A stretch of DNA of 64,000 nt from Legionella sp. (lineage in GTDB: Bacteria > Pseudomonadota > Gammaproteobacteria > Legionellales > Legionellaceae), in NCBI GenBank assembly GCA_002786165.1, contig PEQK01000015.1, forward strand, positions 1-64,000, written 5' to 3'. The notes beneath the pieces were generated by a model, which was not told the DNA's origin, did no database searches, and saw only the letters and a program-made list of their open reading frames with translations. Positions within the stretch are counted from its first letter, which is position 1. Each line of letters begins with the position of its first letter. The position numbers and the translations under genes were made by a program. Below are positions 54,446 to 63,534 of the stretch, piece by piece.

Positions 54446-56662
54446 GTGAGAAACAACCGAGAATCTATCGATCAGGCCGATGATAACGACATAATGAAAG
54501 AAACCACTTCAATTTTGAGCCCACATCATATCCAGGACCTTCGTAACACAGCAATTAAGGGCTTCATCCTAGGTATATCCACAACAGATCATGAAAAGAT
54601 AAAAAACCAAGCGTATGTGTTATTGTTGCGCCTTATTCATGCAGAGGCAGAGGACGCTTATATTCCTATGAAGGAAGAAGATATTTCTCTTTTCATAGAG
54701 CATTTATCAGAACCTTCTTATACACCAAATCAAACCATTTTTTCCTTATTAGAACACATTATCTTTCGAAGACCCAATCACGTTGTTCTACGTCAACTCG
54801 ATATCATACCATTCTTAATGAAACACTTGCAGTCGAAAGATCTCACCATAAGAAAATACGCTATCGAATCTCTAGTTGCTCTTTCTAATAATCCTGACAA
54901 TTACTCTTGGTTGATGCAATCAAAAAAAATTACCCATATTATTGAGTGCCTAGAATCTACAGATCCTTTTATCCAAGAACAAGCCAATGTATTCCTAACG
55001 AACATAGCGCGTGACACTGATCAGAGTATTGATATCCGCACATTATGTCTATTTATTCCGCTTATTGAAAACAACCTGGTTGTTCCAGCCGATATTATTT
55101 GCTTTTTTATTAAGCGATTGTATGATTTTTTTACTAAGGACGTTAAAAACCATACGGCCTTTTGCAAAATAGGAGGGATTGACTATTTGACAAAAAATCT
55201 GTCATCCACCCATTTGATGATAAAAAAGCTGAGTCTCCTTGCATTATTAAATCTTGCTAAAAAGCAAACAGTCTACACAAGCCTCTCAACAACACCTAGC
55301 ATGATGAATTACCTATCACAATGCTTAGTGATTAATGATGATTTAACAAGAAACTGCGCTATTTTAACACTAGAATTTTTTGCTCAAAATGAGAGCACTC
55401 ACTCAAGCATCACGACCACATCAAACATGATGAATAACCTCTCTCAATGTTTGATAGATCAAGATTCCTTAATAAGATACAACGCTATCTCAATACTCAG
55501 ATTTCTTGCTCAAAGTGAAAACACACACACTAGTATCACAACAACACCAGACATGATGAGGGGCCTCTCACAATGCTTGATAGATCAAGATTCTTCAATA
55601 AAAAATATCGCTACGATAGTACTACTAAATCTTGCCCTAAATCAAAACACCCTCTTATTCATCACGACAACTCCAACCATGATGAATAGCATTTCACAAT
55701 GCCTAATAGATCAAAATTCCTTAATAAGAAAGAACACTATTTCAGCACTACTACATCTCGCTCAAAACCAAAACACTTACGAAATCATCACGACGCCAAA
55801 CATGATGATGAGCCTCTCACAATGTTTCATCGATCAAAATTCTTCAACAAGACGCAGCGCTCTATCAATACTCATAGACCTTGCAGATAATCATAGTACT
55901 CACGACACTCTATTAGAAAGACCAGACATTTTGATAGCACTAACCCCTTGCTTACAATCCGAAGATCACTTAACACAGCAAAGAGCTCTCCGTGTATTGA
56001 TAAAAATTGCGAATAACACGAATACTCATGACACCCTATTGGCAACACCCGATATTTTCACAATGCTTCCTCATTGCTTAAGTTCTCAAGATGTTGATAC
56101 AAGAAAAAATGCTATTATGTTCATACTACGGCTTGTGGAAAATCAAAATACTCATACACATCTCACCTCCCCCGACATACTAAACACACTCACGCAATGC
56201 TTAGCTTCCCAAGATGGGGAAACAAGAGACTTTGCTGGTTTTTCATTAAACATCCTGAGTCATTCTATTTTAGTATCAGGATTTCATACGTTAAGACATC
56301 AATATTTTAATATCGATCCTCCATACCATGTGCTTCCAAGCGCCTCGGTGTATTTCTTCCTTTTAGAAAATATCTTTCGATGGTTAGGTATGTTTTTTGG
56401 CATGCTAAGTGTCATGAGCCTAATGTTGATTCCTATATTTGGTTCGGCAATCGCTTTAGGGTATGCAGCAGCCATCCCAATAACCATAACCTATGGATAC
56501 GTGGCTGGTGCGGCTTTACCTTTGTCTGCCATTTGCTATGCTTCTGCTAGAAAAATAGGCTTTTTTGTTCCTAGACCACAGACAGATCAAGCGCCGACTG
56601 AGGCACCACAAGAAACTATGGACACAGAACAGAGCCAAGCTGAGATATCAAATACCGTTTAA
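54446..56662 (+). CDS. armadillo/HEAT-repeat membrane protein; effector candidate
   Basis: A 738-residue protein with a GTG start and GGAG 7 bases upstream (an ATG 16 codons later is possible). Residues about 20-600 are helical armadillo-like repeats. From about 275 to 590 the repeat is very regular, about 42 residues long, with the pattern ITTTPxMMxxLSQCLIDQDS followed by a helix ending LLxLAQNxNT. The C-terminal part near 640-705 has two strongly hydrophobic segments, then a Gln/Glu/Thr-rich tail. Such repeats bind proteins. A long repeat domain with a C-terminal membrane anchor is like effectors that decorate host membranes, but secretion is not shown. Its end overlaps the pteridine reductase gene by 15 bases (convergent). 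Confidence 0.85.
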   Translation: MRNNRESIDQADDNDIMKETTSILSPHHIQDLRNTAIKGFILGISTTDHEKIKNQAYVLLLRLIHAEAEDAYIPMKEEDISLFIEHLSEPSYTPNQTIFSLLEHIIFRRPNHVVLRQLDIIPFLMKHLQSKDLTIRKYAIESLVALSNNPDNYSWLMQSKKITHIIECLESTDPFIQEQANVFLTNIARDTDQSIDIRTLCLFIPLIENNLVVPADIICFFIKRLYDFFTKDVKNHTAFCKIGGIDYLTKNLSSTHLMIKKLSLLALLNLAKKQTVYTSLSTTPSMMNYLSQCLVINDDLTRNCAILTLEFFAQNESTHSSITTTSNMMNNLSQCLIDQDSLIRYNAISILRFLAQSENTHTSITTTPDMMRGLSQCLIDQDSSIKNIATIVLLNLALNQNTLLFITTTPTMMNSISQCLIDQNSLIRKNTISALLHLAQNQNTYEIITTPNMMMSLSQCFIDQNSSTRRSALSILIDLADNHSTHDTLLERPDILIALTPCLQSEDHLTQQRALRVLIKIANNTNTHDTLLATPDIFTMLPHCLSSQDVDTRKNAIMFILRLVENQNTHTHLTSPDILNTLTQCLASQDGETRDFAGFSLNILSHSILVSGFHTLRHQYFNIDPPYHVLPSASVYFFLLENIFRWLGMFFGMLSVMSLMLIPIFGSAIALGYAAAIPITITYGYVAGAALPLSAICYASARKIGFFVPRPQTDQAPTEAPQETMDTEQSQAEISNTV

Positions 56663-57376
56663 ATAACGACCGCCATCAACTTGAAGGGTTTGACCTGTGA
56701 CAAAATCATTAGAGACAAGATACATCACCGCTTGAGCGATATAGTGTGGATCACCATGGCGTTGCAGCAAAGTCTTAGCAAGAATATGCGCTTGAATCTC
56801 AGTGCTCAAATGATTGTCGCCTTCTGGCCATGCTATCGCACCTGGCGCTATCGCGTTCACACGCACTTTCGGTGCAAACTCCAGGGCCAAAGCACGGGTT
56901 TGCATCGCCAAAGCCGCTTTTGATTGGCAATAAACGGCGTAATCCCGCAAAGGCATATTTGCATGAATATCAGTGATGTTAATGATAGAACCAGTTGTCT
57001 GGCTCAAATGAGAAAAAGCCGCGCGGCTTAATCCATAAGGCGCCTGAACATTGCATGCAAACATATCCAGCCAATCTGCGTCATCTCGAGAAAAAATGGA
57101 GGCATTATTGACCAATACATTTAATTGCCCAAATCGAGACACTGTTGCATGGATGATGTTTTGAACCGTACTGTGATCACGTAGATCAGCACGGACAGTA
57201 CATGCACTGTTGGCACGCTCATCATTGAATTGCTCGGCCAAATGTATCGCCGCTTCTTCGGAGTGATGATAGTGAATCATCACTGTAAATCCAGACTGGT
57301 GCAAGCGTGTTGCAATAGCGGCACCGATACGCTTTGCAGCACCGGTGACCAAAGCCACCGGTGAAGATATACCCAT
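56648..57376 (-). CDS. pteridine reductase-like SDR (FolM/PTR1 type)
   Basis: A short-chain dehydrogenase of 242 residues. TGAAKRIGAAIA is an NADPH-binding loop with the Arg typical of pteridine reductases, followed by VNNASIFSRDD and the catalytic Tyr and Lys in YAVYCQSKAAL, then NAIAPGAIAWPE and a VDGGRYL end. This class reduces dihydromonapterin or dihydrofolate, giving tetrahydro-pterins. It could serve folate metabolism fed by the chorismate route. It begins 4 bases before the end of the MHS transporter gene and converges on the armadillo gene. Confidence 0.85.
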   Translation of the reverse strand: MGISSPVALVTGAAKRIGAAIATRLHQSGFTVMIHYHHSEEAAIHLAEQFNDERANSACTVRADLRDHSTVQNIIHATVSRFGQLNVLVNNASIFSRDDADWLDMFACNVQAPYGLSRAAFSHLSQTTGSIINITDIHANMPLRDYAVYCQSKAALAMQTRALALEFAPKVRVNAIAPGAIAWPEGDNHLSTEIQAHILAKTLLQRHGDPHYIAQAVMYLVSNDFVTGQTLQVDGGRYLNGI

Positions 57377-57380
57377 CAGG

Positions 57381-58766
57381 TTACTCAGTTTTGCCAGAAG
57401 AACGTTTGAAACGTACTTTCAGACGATCTTTCATGCGAGGCATACGTGCTTTTTGTTCACTCTTGTCAACCAACGAAGTTTCTCGGGTATCTTTCATGAA
57501 AATATACACCAGTAAAGAGCAGGCAATACAAGCGGTCACATACCAGTAAAAACCACTTTCCATGCCATTGGATTTGAACCAAAATGCGATGTATTCTGCC
57601 GTGCCGCCAAACAAAGAAACGGTCACCGCATAAGGCAAGCCTACACCCAGTGTTCTGATTTCCACAGGAAATAATTCCGCTTTTACCACTGCATTGATGG
57701 AGGTATAACCACTAACAATGATCAAAGCGAACATGATATAAGCAAACGCACTCCAACAGGAGGTCACATGATTCAGTGACGTCAAGATGGGTACCGTAAA
57801 AATTGTCCCCAAGACGCCAAAAGCAATTAATATCGGTCGACGTCCGATTTTATCGGATAACGCACCGACAAGAGGCTGTATCAGCATAAATACAAACAAC
57901 GTTCCAGCAGACACGAGCGTAGAATCATCACGGCTCAAGCCCACTGTATTGACCAAATATTTTTGCATGTACGTGCTATAGGTGTAAAAAGCCAACGTAC
58001 CGCCCATGGTCAATCCCACCACAATGAAAATTTCTTTGGGATAACGCCATAGCGTGCGAATCAACGCTTCTTTGCGTTGTGAAGGTTTTTTGGACAAAAA
58101 TGATTCTGTTTCTTGCATGCCCAAACGCAATCGCAAAGCAACCACAGACAATAGCGCACCAATCACAAACGGAATACGCCAACCCCATGATTCCAATTGA
58201 TCTGTGGTTAAAAAACAATGTTGTAATAAAATTAAAATCAATAAGGCAAACAATTGCCCAGCAATCAAGGTCACATATTGAAAACTAGAATAGAACCCTC
58301 GATGATTAGGCGTAGCCATTTCAGACAGATACGTGGCTGAGGAAGCATACTCGCCGCCCACAGACAACCCTTGCAATAATCTTGCAAACACCAAAAGAAT
58401 AGGCGCAGCAATCCCAATACTTTGATAGCTAGGCGTCACCGCAATAATTAAAGAACCCACACACATGATGATCACGGATCCTATCAATGCTTTCTTACGG
58501 CCATGACGATCCGCATAAGATCCCATCAACCATCCCCCCACCGGGCGCATAAAAAATCCAACTGCAAAAATAGCCGATGTATTCAATAATTGTGCTGTCA
58601 AATCGCCGTTAGGGAAAAATGATTTGGCAAAATAAATAGAAAAGGCAGCATAAACATACCAATCATACCATTCAATCAAATTACCAATAGAACCACGAAC
58701 AATCGACTTTAAACGAGAGCGGGTCGTAAGATGCCCTGGCTCTGCTTGCTTTTTAATGTCTGACAT
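57381..58766 (-). CDS. MFS transporter, metabolite:H+ symporter (MHS, KgtP/ProP-like)
   Basis: A protein of 461 residues with 12 membrane segments. The family hallmark GNLIEWYDWYVYA in helix 1 and MRPVGGWLMGSYADRHGRKKAL after helix 2 are present; LLQGLSVGGEYASSATYLSE is the conserved helix 4 block. MHS carriers take up alpha-ketoglutarate, proline/betaine, citrate or similar solutes with protons. The substrate is not predictable by eye. The C-terminus is very basic, unlike the coiled coil of ProP, so KgtP-like carriers are the nearer match. Confidence 0.88.
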   Translation of the reverse strand: MSDIKKQAEPGHLTTRSRLKSIVRGSIGNLIEWYDWYVYAAFSIYFAKSFFPNGDLTAQLLNTSAIFAVGFFMRPVGGWLMGSYADRHGRKKALIGSVIIMCVGSLIIAVTPSYQSIGIAAPILLVFARLLQGLSVGGEYASSATYLSEMATPNHRGFYSSFQYVTLIAGQLFALLILILLQHCFLTTDQLESWGWRIPFVIGALLSVVALRLRLGMQETESFLSKKPSQRKEALIRTLWRYPKEIFIVVGLTMGGTLAFYTYSTYMQKYLVNTVGLSRDDSTLVSAGTLFVFMLIQPLVGALSDKIGRRPILIAFGVLGTIFTVPILTSLNHVTSCWSAFAYIMFALIIVSGYTSINAVVKAELFPVEIRTLGVGLPYAVTVSLFGGTAEYIAFWFKSNGMESGFYWYVTACIACSLLVYIFMKDTRETSLVDKSEQKARMPRMKDRLKVRFKRSSGKTE

Positions 58767-58876
58767 ACGCTTTCAATACTCCTCAAAAAATCAATACAAC
58801 CGCGATGCATCGCATGGCAATATATGCAATATTCTGTCCAAACGCAATTCGCTTTGCTTATCACGGGTGAGTTTTT

Positions 58877-59107
58877 CTACATAAAACCCTTTTTTTCTAC
58901 TTCTTGTGCTTTTTGTTCATTACGCTCTAATTGCCGCTGATGCAATGCCTGCTCCAGGATCTGCTCAAATCTCGCCGCGATACTATAATAATATTGGCGA
59001 CAAATGGAAATAATAATAGCCACATTTGAGATCAATTTAGGGATTTTTTTAGAGTCAAACACCCAGAGAGCAACACCTATGGTTAATAAAAACTGTCCTA
59101 AGCTCAT
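58877..59107 (-). CDS. tatB: Sec-independent translocase protein TatB-like
   Basis: A protein of 76 residues with an N-terminal membrane helix (about 3-17) with the Ser-Leu-Gly start, followed by a Pro at 23 and a long amphipathic helix rich in Gln, Arg and Glu, as in TatB. The usual glutamate in the first residues is absent, so the match is by layout and position. It overlaps tatA by 4 bases. No tatC follows; the next gene is an MHS transporter. Confidence 0.72.
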   Translation of the reverse strand: MSLGQFLLTIGVALWVFDSKKIPKLISNVAIIISICRQYYYSIAARFEQILEQALHQRQLERNEQKAQEVEKKGFM

Positions 59108-59271
59108 GAAGATGGCTTGTTTTTATCATCAGACGACAAGGCGTCACGGAACTGTTTGATGGCAGTCCCAAGATCTGCGCCGATGGATTTTAATTTATTC
59201 GTTCCAAATAAGCCAACAATAATCATAAAAATCAAAAATAATGACAATGGGCTAATCCCGCTTAATCCCAT
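59104..59271 (-). CDS. tatA: Sec-independent translocase protein TatA
   Basis: A protein of 55 residues. A membrane helix at about 8-21 (SLFLIFMIIVGLFG) precedes a hinge and then an amphipathic helix KLKSIGADLGTAIKQFRDAL, the classic TatA pattern (FGxxKLxxxxxxLGxxxxxF). ATG at 59271 has GAGGAG 7 bases upstream and starts 2 bases after the ubiB stop; longer frames overlap ubiB. TatA forms the translocation pore with TatC. Confidence 0.9.
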   Translation of the reverse strand: MGLSGISPLSLFLIFMIIVGLFGTNKLKSIGADLGTAIKQFRDALSSDDKNKPSS

Positions 59272-59273
59272 AA

Positions 59274-60926
59274 TTAACTCCTCAATCTCGGTTTGAATAG
59301 TGCGAGACATCCACCAAACAGGGCAAATCCCGCAGCAAACAACATCCACTCATCAGGTGACAACCAGTGCATATGATGTGCCGTAATCACCGCTGTTGTT
59401 CCTAAAAACACACCCAACCCCAACCCTCTGTATACCCCATTTTTTTCAATTAGGTTCAGGTCGATTGGACGTTCATTCTTCATTAAGCTGTTTTTTTGCT
59501 CTTTTAATTGCGACAATATATCATTAATCAAGCGCGGCATATAGGGGAGCTGCTCGATCATAAATGGAATATTTTCACGCATATGTTTAAAAAATGCCTT
59601 AGGGCCCATTTGTTCGCGCAACCAACCTTCTAAAAAGGGCTTGCCCGTATCCCATAAATTCAAATCCGGATAAATTTGTCGGCCAAGCCCCTCCACCGCA
59701 AACAATGTTTTTTGCAATAAAATCAGCTGAGGTTGGACTTCCATTTGGAAGCGTCGGCCCACTTGAAGTAATTGCAAAATCAATTGTGCAAATGAAATGT
59801 CTTTTAAAGGTTTTTCAAAGATAGGCTCACACACCGTACGAATGGCCGACTCAAATGCTTCAATACGCGTGTCGCGCGCCACCCACCCCGATTCCACATG
59901 CAACAGAGCAATACGCCGGTAATCTCGACTGAAAAAGGCATACAAATTTTCCGCCAAATAGCGTTTGTCATTATCGCTCAACATCCCCATGATACCGAAA
60001 TCAACACAGATGTACTGGGGTTCCTGGGCGGATTCCTTCGACACAAAAATATTTCCAGGGTGCATGTCCGCATGAAAAAAACAGTCTCTAAATACTTGCG
60101 TGAAAAAAATTTCTAACCCGCGTTCAGCTAGTTTTTTAAGATTGATGTGATGATGGTTCAATTGCTCAATATCTGAGACTGGAATACCATGAATCCGCTC
60201 CATCACCATCACATTGTCACAAACATAATCCCAATAAATTTGTGGCACATATAACAAAGACGAGCCTTGAAAATTGCGTCTCAACTGCGCAGCATTTGCT
60301 GCTTCTCGTTGCAAATCCAACTCATCTAACAAATGGCGTTCAAATTCGGCTACGACATCTTTCGGTTTTAAATATTTTGAATGAGACCAACGCTGATCAA
60401 GCACGCGGGCCATTCTTTTTAAAATACCTAAATCTCGATCAATGATATCTTTGATATTTGGCCGTAAAATTTTAATCACGACTGATTCACCGGTTTTTAA
60501 ATGGGCAATATGGACTTGCGCAATAGAAGCAGATGCTAAAGGAATTGGATCAAATCCATCAAATACGGTGTAAGGTGATTGTCCATATGCTGCCTCAAGG
60601 ATTGATAAAGCTTGCTCGCTTGGAAATGGCGGGACGTTATCTTGAAGTTTACGTAATTCTACCATGATATCCGGGGGCACAATGTCTGGCCTAGTCGACA
60701 ACGCCTGTCCGAATTTAATAAAAATAGGACCCAATTTTTCTAAGGTTTCTCTTAAAACCACGCCACGATGAAAGGGTTTGGTACGAAACCAATTCCAAGG
60801 ATTTAAATAAACAATAAATCGAAAAGAAGAAAAATAATTTGTAGACACCAACACCTGATCCAAACCAGATTTGGCCAGAATATAATTGATATATAGCAAT
60901 CGCCAAGCTTGTTTAATGGCAGTCAT
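59274..60926 (-). CDS. ubiB: ubiquinone biosynthesis protein UbiB (ABC1/ADCK kinase-like)
   Basis: A protein of 550 residues. The ABC1 signature FIKFGQALSTRPDIVPPDI (KxGQ motif) is near residue 75, the nucleotide-binding block ASASIAQVH follows, and the catalytic region has HADMHPGNIFV and CVDFGIMG. Two hydrophobic C-terminal segments anchor it. It is an atypical ATPase that aids ubiquinone synthesis steps at the membrane. The start overlaps ubiJ by 14 bases. Confidence 0.96.
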   Translation of the reverse strand: MTAIKQAWRLLYINYILAKSGLDQVLVSTNYFSSFRFIVYLNPWNWFRTKPFHRGVVLRETLEKLGPIFIKFGQALSTRPDIVPPDIMVELRKLQDNVPPFPSEQALSILEAAYGQSPYTVFDGFDPIPLASASIAQVHIAHLKTGESVVIKILRPNIKDIIDRDLGILKRMARVLDQRWSHSKYLKPKDVVAEFERHLLDELDLQREAANAAQLRRNFQGSSLLYVPQIYWDYVCDNVMVMERIHGIPVSDIEQLNHHHINLKKLAERGLEIFFTQVFRDCFFHADMHPGNIFVSKESAQEPQYICVDFGIMGMLSDNDKRYLAENLYAFFSRDYRRIALLHVESGWVARDTRIEAFESAIRTVCEPIFEKPLKDISFAQLILQLLQVGRRFQMEVQPQLILLQKTLFAVEGLGRQIYPDLNLWDTGKPFLEGWLREQMGPKAFFKHMRENIPFMIEQLPYMPRLINDILSQLKEQKNSLMKNERPIDLNLIEKNGVYRGLGLGVFLGTTAVITAHHMHWLSPDEWMLFAAGFALFGGCLALFKPRLRS

Positions 60927-61530
60927 GATCTGTCGACAATTGGTTAAAATGTGCCATCAGGCGCTCGATGCGAAGCCCTAAATCATCAATATCTTGAAAA
61001 AAATCTTTCGTTTCTTGTAAGCCAGGAAACACGCGGCGTTCTTCTTGTAAATACTCCGTGACCGATCGCTTTAAAGACGACACCAATCGGCGGTTAAAAT
61101 CATACCCATCTCGCATCCAAGAACCCACTTGGTGAGCGACCACATCACCCGTAAAATGCGCCAAATGGCCTTCCCAATCGATATCAATATTGTCAAATAA
61201 CGCTTTTACTTGTTGACCCAACTCCACATCGCCTGAAATTCGAATACTGTCATTAAACAAAGAGCGTAGTTTGGAAGCAGGAAGCAAGCTTAAACGAATC
61301 AACCCCAACGGACTAGAATGGATGACTGTATCGGGAATCCCTTCGTAATACCCCAATAATCTTATTTTTCCTTGTCGAAAATGAATAAAAAAATAGACAT
61401 TCAACGGACTAATCACAATTTCTAACACTTTGCCTTCTAAAGGTTTGATCTTGATGGGCATGTCTTCATCTAAAGCTAATGCGCCATTCATGGCTTTTTG
61501 CAAGGCCAAAAGTGAATACTCTTTAATCAT
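60913..61530 (-). CDS. ubiJ: ubiquinone biosynthesis accessory factor UbiJ
   Basis: A protein of 205 residues with an N-terminal SCP2 lipid-binding domain (about 15-115), including the block LFNDSIRISGDVELGQQ, and a C-terminal helical part VTEYLQEERRVFPG. UbiJ binds the hydrophobic ubiquinone intermediates in the soluble Ubi complex. Position between ubiE and ubiB is the rule in gammaproteobacteria and supports the call. Confidence 0.92.
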   Translation of the reverse strand: MIKEYSLLALQKAMNGALALDEDMPIKIKPLEGKVLEIVISPLNVYFFIHFRQGKIRLLGYYEGIPDTVIHSSPLGLIRLSLLPASKLRSLFNDSIRISGDVELGQQVKALFDNIDIDWEGHLAHFTGDVVAHQVGSWMRDGYDFNRRLVSSLKRSVTEYLQEERRVFPGLQETKDFFQDIDDLGLRIERLMAHFNQLSTDHDCH

Positions 61531-61542
61531 AAGTCAGTCATC

Positions 61543-62292
61543 TCAATATTTGTAAGCGATATGTAACGCCACAATGCCACCGTTTAAATTATGATAATAA
61601 CAATCATCAAACCCTGCTGCTTCAATCATGGATTTTAGGTCGTCTTGATTAGGATGCATACGAATCGATTCTGCCAAATATCGATAAGAATCTTCATCTT
61701 TTGCGACCCATCGACCAATTTTAGGTAAAATATGAAACGAATACCAGTCATACAGCGATTTTAGCCCAGATAGGGTCGGAGTAGAAAACTCTAAAATCAT
61801 AAGCTTTCCTCCTGGTCGACAAACGTCATACATAGAACGCAAGGCTGCGGCTTTATCCGTGACGTTTCTTAATCCAAATCCCATCGTAATACAATCAAAT
61901 AGATTAGGTTCAAACGGCAAACATTCCGCATTCGCTTGAACATACTGGATCGGATAATACCCTTGATCCAACAATCGATCGCGTCCTACAGATAACATGC
62001 TGGCATTGATATCGGCCAAAATCACTTGGCCAGTGGGTCCCACAGCATCGTATAGTAAGCGGGTCAAATCACCACTCCCTCCAGCCAAGTCTAAAACACA
62101 ATGACCTTTTTTGACTCTGGATAGTTCAACACAAAACCATTTCCACCAACGATGAATGCCCAAAGACATCAAATCATTCATAACATCGTATTGGTTTGCA
62201 ACCGAATGAAATACTTCGGCCACTTTTTTATGCTTATCCTGCACAGGCACCGATTGAAAGCCAAAGTGTGTCTGTTGATTGTCTTGCTTCAT
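61543..62292 (-). CDS. ubiE: ubiquinone/menaquinone C-methyltransferase UbiE
   Basis: A class I SAM methyltransferase of 249 residues. Opening [20 protein letters not shown] and HRWWK are the UbiE signature, [12 protein letters not shown] is the SAM loop, and [14 protein letters not shown] and VLEFS follow. It methylates the benzoquinol ring of ubiquinone precursors. It is the first gene of the ubiE-ubiJ-ubiB-tatA-tatB block. Confidence 0.96.
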   Translation of the reverse strand: MKQDNQQTHFGFQSVPVQDKHKKVAEVFHSVANQYDVMNDLMSLGIHRWWKWFCVELSRVKKGHCVLDLAGGSGDLTRLLYDAVGPTGQVILADINASMLSVGRDRLLDQGYYPIQYVQANAECLPFEPNLFDCITMGFGLRNVTDKAAALRSMYDVCRPGGKLMILEFSTPTLSGLKSLYDWYSFHILPKIGRWVAKDEDSYRYLAESIRMHPNQDDLKSMIEAAGFDDCYYHNLNGGIVALHIAYKY

Positions 62293-62393
62293 GATACAAC
62301 CCAGTTATAGATTTTCTCATTCCGATTGATTGGCAGTGTAATAGATATTGCGCGAGTTTCAAAATTTATCATGAGTATCTGACGATTAAAGGT

Positions 62394-63071
62394 TCATTCA
62401 GAAACGATTGGTATACGCTTTCCTTTAAATAGGGCGACACAGCCAACAACCTTGATGTCAACATCTGTTAAATGTTGTTCTAGCGTGACTTTAAGCGCAT
62501 CTAATGTGTCGTTTTCATTGGAAAAAATTCCTTTTTTATTATAAAAAGCACATAAGCGTTTACTCATTTTAGTGTGAAGGTTGGTATTGACTAAAATTGT
62601 TGCGCCGAATAAAACGCCGCCAGGCATTAACATAGAGACTGCATTTGCAATTGCAACTGATTTTGTAGCCATGCTACCGGGCAAGCAATGCAAAAGATAG
62701 TTTATGGAAACAGAGTTAAATTGCTGAAATAACCTCTGGTTAGGTTTAAAAATATCATGAAGATACACATTCGGCATGATATTTTGTGATATATTTTTTG
62801 CGACCTCTAAACAATTTGGATTCAAGTCCATCAGGGATAATTGAGCTTTCAATGGCCATTGATATTGTTTCAGATAAAAACCCGTGCCTACGCCAATATC
62901 TAAATGATTTGCCGTGGCACATTGATTAAACTGTTCTTGCAGAATAGATTTTGAACATCTCCAAATCCAAGTGTTGGATATATCTAGGACCCAAAGGTCA
63001 TAGAGCTTGAGCATAATAGGCGTATAGATAGCCTGTCCTTTTTTTATATCCGATTCATTGATTGATGTCAT
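62394..63071 (-). CDS. class I SAM-dependent methyltransferase
   Basis: About 225 residues from ATG at 63071 (the frame opens at 63143, but the first 24 residues look non-coding). A Rossmann SAM site HLDIGVGTGFYL is at about 70-80, then SLMDLNPNCLEVAK (acidic loop residue) and a SINYLLHCLPG segment. The start region GQAIYTPIMLKLYDLWVL resembles a group of uncharacterised methyltransferases seen in several gammaproteobacteria. Substrate unknown. It stands about 100 bases upstream of ubiE and has AT-richer codons than the ubi genes. Confidence 0.82.
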   Translation of the reverse strand: MTSINESDIKKGQAIYTPIMLKLYDLWVLDISNTWIWRCSKSILQEQFNQCATANHLDIGVGTGFYLKQYQWPLKAQLSLMDLNPNCLEVAKNISQNIMPNVYLHDIFKPNQRLFQQFNSVSINYLLHCLPGSMATKSVAIANAVSMLMPGGVLFGATILVNTNLHTKMSKRLCAFYNKKGIFSNENDTLDALKVTLEQHLTDVDIKVVGCVALFKGKRIPIVSE

Positions 63072-63317
63072 TTTTGCTCGTATTATTGCTGGTGTTATAA
63101 AAGAATGGCATTTGAGTGACACACATTTCTGGGTTCGTGACAATCACAAAGGACTTTATCATTTTTATGAGGGATTCATCAAGCTGGGGTACATAGGCAT
63201 TTTTTACTTACCTACACCTATTTCCTTTACCTGAGGTTATCCTTAATTAGATTCTAAACTTGGTCATTGATATAATGTGGCGTTTTAAAAATGCCCATCA
63301 CACATAGGAGAGTTGTC

Positions 63318-63440
63318 ATGACAAGGATATCAAGCATTATTGGCTTATTTTTTTTCACAGCATTGCTATCATCACATTCTTTTGCAGAAGATGCTCGTTC
63401 TTCCTTTGATCCACCACCGCATCCTTCGCCCATCAGATAA
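63318..63440 (+). CDS. tiny exported peptide
   Basis: A frame of 40 codons (MTRISSIIGLFFFTALLSSH then SFAEDARSS...) with a complete signal peptide (cleavage after SFA, residue 23) and a mature part of only 17 residues rich in Pro, Ser and charged residues, ending PPPHPSPIR. AGGAG stands 7 bases before the ATG. It is shorter than most gene callers report. Chance occurrence is possible, but a good ribosome site plus a textbook signal peptide argue that it is real. Function unknown. Confidence 0.5.
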   Translation: MTRISSIIGLFFFTALLSSHSFAEDARSSFDPPPHPSPIR

Positions 63441-63534
63441 TCAAAACAATGCCACTGTCCCTGACGCACCAGTTGTCAAATATTCTCATCTGAGATATAT
63501 AATAAAATAGAGATCTTTTTGCAAAGGGACAGCG

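Noticed and set aside
58804-58820. GCGATGCATCGC palindrome before the tatB region
   Set aside because: Only a 12-base palindrome; no second copy or clear role seen.
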